DNA from: a virus
Virus record (IMG/VR): IMGVR_UViG_3300049927_000218
Span: 1-44,614 of that record
Length of the DNA: 44,614 bases
Reading direction: 5' to 3' (one strand)
The notes below the pieces were generated by a model that had not been told where the DNA came from, ran no database searches, and saw only the letters and a list, made by a program, of their open reading frames with translations. This document shows positions 39,088 through 44,614 of this stretch, in pieces (position 1 is the first letter of the stretch; each line of letters opens with the position of its first letter). The translations under genes and the position numbers were made by a program.

Positions 39088-40311
39088 TTACGCCAGCGTG
39101 ACGCGGGCGAACGCTTCGCCCAAGACCGGCATGCCGTCCACTTCCTGGCGGCCGATGAAGCCCACCTGGTTGGTTTCGGCATAGAGCTCCGAGAGCCGCT
39201 GCATCTGCATGTTCATGGCATCGGCGATCCAGTAGAAGCTCATGTCGCCGAACAGCCCGACATAGAGGCCGGTGGTGAAGGTCGAGGGCGCATATTCCGA
39301 GATATCCAGGGGGTGGCCCAGGACGGTATCGGGCTCGCGCTCGCGCGTCGAGGGACGCCAGAGATATGCCCCGTCGCCATCCTTGAGCTTGGAGACCATC
39401 TTCACGGCGTCGCGATGGAAGATCCAGCTGGCCTTCTTCCAATATTGAGCCTTGACGCTGTATTTGGCGTTGATCAGTCCGTCGAAGCGAATGGCCGTCG
39501 TCGTGTTGTCGGTCGAGACATCGCGCGTCGTCGGAATGCCGTCGGGCGAGGCGGTGAAGACGCCGAGGGGCCTTGCGACGCCAGAACCCGTCATGAAACC
39601 CTTCTCCTCGGTGACACCAAACTTGTAGGCGAGACGCTGGGTCACGAGGTTCTCGACGGGGATCAGCGACTTGCGCAGCAGGTCGTTGGAGACCTTGATG
39701 CGCTTGGCGAAGGGGTGCGGCATCAACACCCGCTTGCCGAAGGCCATGCTGCTGTCTTCGGAACCGGTCTGGAGTTCCGTGGTCCAATCGGCGTCATCGG
39801 GGTCGGCCGCAAGAGTGGGACAACCCAGCGAAGTCGCCGTCGGCACCGGGATTACGGTTGCGCGCCGCCGAATGAACACCTCGTTGTCGACGGCCTTGAT
39901 CAGTTGCTGGACGAATTGCTCGGGCGTCACCGTGTAGCCGCCCTCGGTGTCGGTTCCAACCGAAAGCGCCCGGAATTCGGCCATGCCCTCGCCGGAATTG
40001 GCGCCTTTGAGCCAGGAGCGGAAGCCCTTCATGGGGAGTTCGGACGCCGGGTGCGACGTTTTGCCGTCGGGCTTCCTGGCCCGCTGTTCCTCGTCGCTGG
40101 TCCGCGCCGTTTCGCGGTCGAGCTCGATCTGGCGGGTTTCGAGGTCGATGGCCTTCCGGGCTTCCTCCGTCTTGGCGAACATCTCCTCGTATTTGGTGTT
40201 CTCCTCGGGCGTAGGCGAACGCTTCTCGGCGGTGGCGGCATCCAGGATCTCGCGCATGTCTGCGACGATCTTGGCGCGCCCTTCGCGCAGCTCTTTCAGA
40301 CGATGAGACAT
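39088..40311 (-). CDS. major capsid protein, HK97 fold
   Basis: 407 residues. The first ~105 form the delta scaffolding domain (coiled coil: EEMFAKTEEARKAIDLETRQ), which the protease gene upstream should remove. The mature part has GTDTEGGYTVTPEQFVQQLI, DWTTELQTGSEDSSMAFGKR, and the E-loop and A-domain pattern ending with VDGMPVLGEAFARVTL. AAAGGA lies 9 nt before the ATG. Confidence 0.94.
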   Translation of the reverse strand: MSHRLKELREGRAKIVADMREILDAATAEKRSPTPEENTKYEEMFAKTEEARKAIDLETRQIELDRETARTSDEEQRARKPDGKTSHPASELPMKGFRSWLKGANSGEGMAEFRALSVGTDTEGGYTVTPEQFVQQLIKAVDNEVFIRRRATVIPVPTATSLGCPTLAADPDDADWTTELQTGSEDSSMAFGKRVLMPHPFAKRIKVSNDLLRKSLIPVENLVTQRLAYKFGVTEEKGFMTGSGVARPLGVFTASPDGIPTTRDVSTDNTTTAIRFDGLINAKYSVKAQYWKKASWIFHRDAVKMVSKLKDGDGAYLWRPSTREREPDTVLGHPLDISEYAPSTFTTGLYVGLFGDMSFYWIADAMNMQMQRLSELYAETNQVGFIGRQEVDGMPVLGEAFARVTLA

Positions 40312-40362
40312 CGTGTTTGATCCTTTCTGTCTCGGTTGAGCGGTAGCGGGATTGGAACCCGG

Positions 40363-40929
40363 CTAGATGCCGGCCAGAAGGCCCAGCATTTTCATGCGGG
40401 CCAGGAGGCCCGGATCGGAGTGTTGGCGGCTGCGGAAGTCGGCGAGTGCCCGGACGGCGACGGCGGTTTGCGGGAATGAGGGAAAGGTGACGGGGCTGAC
40501 GTCGAAGAGATCGACATCGATCAGGGTACGGACGATCTTGCCCCCGATATCCTCCCAGATATCGGAGCGCGTGAAGAAGCCGAAGCTCATCTGGGAAACG
40601 TCGCCGCGCTTGATCGACGTGAGGAGGTCGCGGGCCGCTTCCGTGTCGGGCGGATCGATCTCTATCGCCAGTCCCTTCGGGTCCTCGGAAAGCCGTAACG
40701 TTTTCGACTTGGTGCGGCCCAGGATGAGGTTCGAATCGTGATTGAACAGCGCCCTCACGTCGTTGCCGAGCGATTTGGTGAAGGCGCCGGGTGCTATCTT
40801 CTCGCGGAAGCCGCCTAGATCATCGCTCAACTGGTTGAACACCGCCGCATATCCGGCGATCACAGGCTTGTCGGGCGTGCCGTCGAGGCTACGAATTTCA
40901 AGATCAAGTGTCGAGAGTCTACGTTCCAT
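40363..40929 (-). CDS. HK97-type prohead protease (U35)
   Basis: 188 residues: VIAGYAAVFNQLSDDLGGFR, ALFNHDSNLILGRTKSKTLR (catalytic His), and GDVSQMSFGF (catalytic Ser), the U35 pattern. It processes the delta domain of the capsid protein. Overlaps the portal gene end by 11 nt. Confidence 0.92.
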   Translation of the reverse strand: MERRLSTLDLEIRSLDGTPDKPVIAGYAAVFNQLSDDLGGFREKIAPGAFTKSLGNDVRALFNHDSNLILGRTKSKTLRLSEDPKGLAIEIDPPDTEAARDLLTSIKRGDVSQMSFGFFTRSDIWEDIGGKIVRTLIDVDLFDVSPVTFPSFPQTAVAVRALADFRSRQHSDPGLLARMKMLGLLAGI

Positions 40930-42199
40930 CGTTCGGAATCCCCGTGGTTTGCGGCCTGACCGGCGCCTTCATCAGCACGTCGAGCAACTGGTCGAGCGGC
41001 GCCATGTTGATCTGCACGTAGGTTTTCTCGGCGGCCTCGCCTTCGAGCGGATCGAGGCCTTCGAGGCGGCAGGCATCGTTGGGCTTGAGCGCCCCGATCG
41101 CGAACAGCGTCCGGTAAAGGGCGGCCCGGGCCGCGCTGTCGCCGCGCAACAGGCCGTTGAGATCGAACTCGACCTTCATGGTCCGGCGTTCGGCGGGCGA
41201 TAGCAGCGAGATGGTCATCCGGTCTTCCCAGCGATCGACCCAGGGCCGGAGCGTATCGGTCACGAACTCGATCGACTGCTGCTCGATGTTCGAGAAGGTG
41301 GCCTTCGAGAGATCGCCGATCTTGTGGGGCTGGACGCCGAAGATGCGGGCGATATCGGAGATCGAAAGCTGCATCAGCTCGACATACTGGGCATCGTCAT
41401 TCGTCATGCCGATATTGACCCACTCGAGGCCGCCATGCAAAATGGCGATCTGGCCGGCATTGTCTGGCCCGCTATGGCGGTCGTTCCAGTTCTTGCGCAA
41501 CGCCTTGATCGCTTCGTCGCCAAGCGGCACCGGCGTCTTGATACCGCCCTTGGGCACCGCCGAATTGGCCCACAGGCGCCCCTGGTATTCGGTCGAGACC
41601 ATGGAATTTCCGATGGTGTTGCGGTGCAGTTCGATGGGCGAGAGCGAGCGGCCTGTCGGGTCGAAGGAGAGGCCCGGAAGGCGCAGCACTTCCGAATCGA
41701 GAAGATACTCGGTGCCGCCTTTCACCGGCAGATGGCGGAACGCGATGCGGCCGTTGGCGGCGAGGAAAGGCCAGACGCGATCAGGATGGAGCGGCACCAG
41801 CTTCTCGATCTGGCCGGCGGCGTTCAGAAAAATTCGCGAATAGGCATCGCCCCGAAGCGCACAATGGGCGACGCTCGATTCCCGCCATTCGAAACTGGTC
41901 TGCCAGTCATTGGGCTTCAGATGCAGGAGCTCATAGAGAGGATGATCGGTGGCCCTGGCGAAGCCGCCGTTCGGCATGGTGCGATAGAGATGCAGGGGCG
42001 ACTGCGCCACCGCCTGGGCGAGAACCCTGACGCAGGCATAGACGGCGGCCACCCGCATTGACGAGTCGGCGGTGACCGAGGCCCCCGAGGCCGAGATCGA
42101 GCCGAAGCCGAACATCGACGCCAATGCCGGGTCGCCGGGGTGCATGGGATTGACGCTCGAGCGCTTGAAAAACCCGGAGACCCAGGAGATCACGCTCAC
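40919..42199 (-). CDS. portal protein, HK97 family
   Basis: 426 residues starting at GTG 42199 (GTGA overlap with the terminase stop); an upstream extension to 42271 is rejected. Characteristic blocks are VYACVRVLAQAVAQSPLHLY, PNDWQTSFEWRES, SDIARIFGVQPHKIGDLSKA and LLRGDSAARAALYRTLFAIG. It forms the dodecameric DNA gate of the head. Confidence 0.93.
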   Translation of the reverse strand: MSVISWVSGFFKRSSVNPMHPGDPALASMFGFGSISASGASVTADSSMRVAAVYACVRVLAQAVAQSPLHLYRTMPNGGFARATDHPLYELLHLKPNDWQTSFEWRESSVAHCALRGDAYSRIFLNAAGQIEKLVPLHPDRVWPFLAANGRIAFRHLPVKGGTEYLLDSEVLRLPGLSFDPTGRSLSPIELHRNTIGNSMVSTEYQGRLWANSAVPKGGIKTPVPLGDEAIKALRKNWNDRHSGPDNAGQIAILHGGLEWVNIGMTNDDAQYVELMQLSISDIARIFGVQPHKIGDLSKATFSNIEQQSIEFVTDTLRPWVDRWEDRMTISLLSPAERRTMKVEFDLNGLLRGDSAARAALYRTLFAIGALKPNDACRLEGLDPLEGEAAEKTYVQINMAPLDQLLDVLMKAPVRPQTTGIPNDGT

Positions 42200-43947
42200 A
42201 TCACGTCTCCGGCCCGGGCGAGAATCTGGGCTTCGGTCAGGAATTCCGATTTGCCGCCTTCGGCCATCCACAATGCGACTGTCATCACGGCTGCCTGAAT
42301 CCCGTCTATCTTGTCGGCCGAATGCTTCTTGTCGGGCACGAAATTCATGTTCTCGTCGAAACGCACCGCCACATGGCCAGCCATCCAGCCGAGCACCGGA
42401 TGGCCGCCGTGATCCAGCTTGCCGGCCAGGACCAGGCGCTCGAATTCCTTCGACGGCTCGCCCAGCGTCCGATGGCCCTGGCGGAGATCGACGATGAGCT
42501 CCGGATTGACGCCATCCTTCTGGAGGTCGGTCACCAGCTTGATGGTGTTCCAGGGATCGCGGCCGATCTTCACGACTTCAAAGTTCTTGAGCCATTCCTC
42601 GATCGCCTTCTTCATGAAGTCCTGGTCGACGACGTCGCCCGGCGTGGCGGTCAAGGCCCCCGTCTTCGCCCAGTCGTCATAGAGCACCCGGTCGCGCCGC
42701 GCCCTGAGCGGGATCGTCTCTTCCGGCACAAAGAAGCGGCAGAGCAGCTTCAGCGGCTCGCCTTCATCGACCGGCGGAAACAGCGCGAGCAATGCCGTGA
42801 TATCCTGCGTCGCCGAAGCGTCTAAGGCCACATAACATTTGCGGCCCTTCATGGCCTCGAAGCGGAGAGTCCAGGCTTCGGAATCAGGGGCACAGGCCTC
42901 CCACCTCTTGCGGTCGAGCCAGCGCACCGCCTGGTCGACCCACTGGTTGAGGTGATAGCGCCGGAAATGCGCTTCGGCCCGCGGCGACTCCTTGGCCAGT
43001 GCCGCTTCCGTCCGCAGGAACTGCAGGGTGGGCGATACCGGAAAGGTGGGGTTGGCCTTGGGCCAGACTTTCTCGTCGGCCCAGTCGTCGTCTTGATCTG
43101 CGGCGAAGACCACGGCGAGCGTCGTCGGCTCCTCGATCCGGCCGTCGACGATGGCCATCGTCTGTTCCCAGAGGCCATAGCCGGTGCGCGCCGTCTTGAG
43201 CCCCGCCGTCGAGGCATAGAGCTCGACGGGCTCGAGCCTGGCGCCGGTGCCCTGGCGGAGCGAATTCGACAGCTCGAGCGTGCCGTCGGTCCATTCGTGC
43301 ATCTCGTCGCCGGCGATCACCGTAGGCGAGCGGCCATGCTTGCCCTCGGCCTTGCCCGAGAGCAGCTGGAACGAGGACTTGATCTGGGCGACCCATAGGC
43401 TCTTCTTGAAGCAGACCACCTTCTTCTGGAGGCGCGGCGACAGCTGGATCATCGCCGCCATCTTGTCGAAGACCATGCGGCCTTGCGCTTCGTTGAGCGC
43501 GAAGGCGAAGCCCTGGCCGCCATAGACGCCCTCGACGATGAAGACGATCAGCGAGATGCCGGCGATGAATTCGCTCTTGCCGTTCTTGCGGGCGAGCCAG
43601 ATCAGCAGTTTGCGAAACTGCCTGACCTGGATGGTCTTGGGGCGGCCGGTCGTCTCGTCGATCGTATCGACCGGCACCTTCCAGCCGAAAAAAAGCTTGA
43701 TGACGATCTGTTCCCAGCCATTGAGCCAGAAGGGCCTGCCGGCGAAGCGGTCATCGGTGTGGACGATGAGATTGGGCCATAGCGCCACGATGGCGTCGGC
43801 CTTCCCTTCGTCGAACCAGGCGCCAGGCACCCGCGAGGCCCGGTTCCAGGCGCTGGCGGCCCAGGCATAGCCGCTCGTGGCGATCCAGTCGGGCGGCGGC
43901 GGCATGGCGGGGACCGGCAACGCCACGGCTTGGGTCAGGCCCTCCAT
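42196..43947 (-). CDS. large terminase subunit
   Basis: 583 residues, Terminase_1-like. N-terminal ATPase with Walker A-like WLARKNGKSEF (about 118-128) and Walker B VIAGDEMHEW (about 214-223). C-terminal RNase H-like nuclease with YVALDASATQDITAL and later acidic residues (DKKHSADKIDGIQA). It cuts and pumps DNA into the prohead. Confidence 0.94.
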   Translation of the reverse strand: MEGLTQAVALPVPAMPPPPDWIATSGYAWAASAWNRASRVPGAWFDEGKADAIVALWPNLIVHTDDRFAGRPFWLNGWEQIVIKLFFGWKVPVDTIDETTGRPKTIQVRQFRKLLIWLARKNGKSEFIAGISLIVFIVEGVYGGQGFAFALNEAQGRMVFDKMAAMIQLSPRLQKKVVCFKKSLWVAQIKSSFQLLSGKAEGKHGRSPTVIAGDEMHEWTDGTLELSNSLRQGTGARLEPVELYASTAGLKTARTGYGLWEQTMAIVDGRIEEPTTLAVVFAADQDDDWADEKVWPKANPTFPVSPTLQFLRTEAALAKESPRAEAHFRRYHLNQWVDQAVRWLDRKRWEACAPDSEAWTLRFEAMKGRKCYVALDASATQDITALLALFPPVDEGEPLKLLCRFFVPEETIPLRARRDRVLYDDWAKTGALTATPGDVVDQDFMKKAIEEWLKNFEVVKIGRDPWNTIKLVTDLQKDGVNPELIVDLRQGHRTLGEPSKEFERLVLAGKLDHGGHPVLGWMAGHVAVRFDENMNFVPDKKHSADKIDGIQAAVMTVALWMAEGGKSEFLTEAQILARAGDVM

Positions 43948-43956
43948 GTCATGGGA

Positions 43957-44571
43957 TCAGTTGACTGGCGTTCCGGGCGGGGCCGAATCGAGCTTGGAGA
44001 GCAGGCCCACCACGTCCTCGTCGGCGGGTGCCGGAGCTTCGTCCGGTGTTTCGTCGGGCCGGGGCCTGAAAAGCGGGCCCGGCGCATTTTGATGGGCCTG
44101 GTCCTTCATCAGCTGGTAGCGGTCGAGCGGCGTCAGCCCGAAGCGCTTGGAGAGCTCGAGGATGAACTTGACGGCGATCTCGCGCCTCGACACCGCCGGG
44201 TTGTCGCGCGGCATCTTATCGCCCGAGACCGTCTTGACGTTCACCGAATATCCCTTGAGCAGGATCTCCTCGTTGGCGGCGGCGAAGTCGGCCATGAAGA
44301 CACAGAACACCGCGAAGGTATGGCGGTCGGTGGCGTCCAACAAATTATTATTGCGCAGTTGCGGCGCGTAATCCTTCCACACCTGGAGCGCCGGGGCCAT
44401 GCGGGCGTCGGCCAGGAGGCTCGGTGCGCCCACGGGATCCGCCGGCGCATCGGCCAGCAGTTTGGCCAGCCGTTCGGCCTCGGCGATGGCGCGCTCGGTC
44501 TTCGACCGGCGGCGCGAGGGGAAGCCCTTGGCCGCCTGGGTTGTGGGATCATCAGCCTTACGGCCCATCAA
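43957..44571 (-). CDS. small terminase subunit, P27 type
   Basis: 204 residues. The central LQVWKDYAPQLRNNNLLDATDR with FAVFCVFMADFAAANEEILL and PAVSRREIAVKFILELSKRFGLTPLDR is the P27 small-terminase pattern. The C terminus is Pro/Asp-rich and flexible. It recognises the packaging site, expected in the nearby gap to the HNH gene. Confidence 0.9.
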   Translation of the reverse strand: MMGRKADDPTTQAAKGFPSRRRSKTERAIAEAERLAKLLADAPADPVGAPSLLADARMAPALQVWKDYAPQLRNNNLLDATDRHTFAVFCVFMADFAAANEEILLKGYSVNVKTVSGDKMPRDNPAVSRREIAVKFILELSKRFGLTPLDRYQLMKDQAHQNAPGPLFRPRPDETPDEAPAPADEDVVGLLSKLDSAPPGTPVN

Positions 44572-44614
44572 ACAAAACTTTCCAGCAAAAATTTCGCGCC
44601 CATTTCTTCTTTAT
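44572..44614. other. AT-rich leader of the small terminase gene, right end of window
   Basis: The 43 bases before the terminase start are clearly AT-rich against the surrounding GC-rich genome, with a near-palindrome GCAAAAATTTCGC at 44586-44598. Such a stretch could be the late promoter, a bend site beside cos, or both. No firm promoter boxes are visible. Confidence 0.35.

Noticed and set aside
40340-40365. A tRNA-like T-arm (minus strand CGGGTTCCAATCCCG) between capsid and protease genes
   Set aside because: No matching 5' acceptor strand, D-arm or anticodon arm lies upstream, where the DNA codes for the protease C terminus. Treated as chance.
1-44614. CRISPR arrays, tRNA or rRNA genes, known insertion sequences, direct terminal repeat between window ends
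   Set aside because: None could be found on reading; no regularly spaced repeats, and the ends share no sequence.

Overview
The window reads as one essentially complete genome of a temperate, long-tailed (siphovirus-type, HK97-fold) bacteriophage of an alphaproteobacterium. The host inference rests on the high GC content, the tail and head gene set (GTA-like tail chaperone, DUF3168, HK97 gp10, P27-type small terminase), and a palindromic repeat of a kind common in alphaproteobacterial genomes that sits inside one gene. The window ends fall between the HNH endonuclease gene and the small terminase gene, where HK97-like phages carry cos. It may therefore be a linear cos-ended genome or a circular contig opened there.

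Layout. (1) 37-7475, minus strand: an early/replication operon. It starts with a Cro-type regulator, runs through many small genes joined by ATGA/GTGA overlaps (several look like DNA-binding proteins) and an adenine-type methyltransferase to a fused primase-helicase, then ends with an HNH nuclease gene. A long inverted repeat lies between the primase and the next gene. (2) 7464-8175: a divergent immunity switch with a repressor-like gene on the plus strand. (3) 8267-8767: a secreted-protein gene, then a regulatory block holding a near-perfect parS centromere sequence, an inverted repeat and a second copy of the operator-like sequence seen at the switch. (4) 8770-16411, plus strand: accessory/middle operon with an HD hydrolase, a large ParB-domain protein, a structured region that looks like a c4-type antisense RNA, a BRO-type antirepressor, an HNH nuclease and a broken ASCH gene. 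(5) 16376-17823: a 1.45-kb element bounded by perfect 31-bp inverted repeats, with two convergent genes, lying exactly between a truncated ASCH gene and a 5'-truncated Dam-type methylase. (6) 18311-44571, minus strand: the late operon, read from terminase (right end) through portal, protease, capsid, connectors, tail, tape measure, tail tip and tailspike to a lysis module (small membrane proteins, papain-like protease, GH19 endolysin), closed by two strong minus-strand terminators.

How it may work as a whole. There is a repressor, a Cro-like gene, repeated operators, and a c4-like RNA in front of an antirepressor (an immunity plan like P1/P7), but I see no integrase or excisionase. I do see a ParB-domain gene and a consensus parS site, with no ParA. 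My main hypothesis is that this is a phage-plasmid that borrows the host ParABS chromosome segregation machinery. An alternative is that the parS-like palindrome is an operator for the phage ParB-like protein. Family names given are from reading the protein sequences, not from searches.
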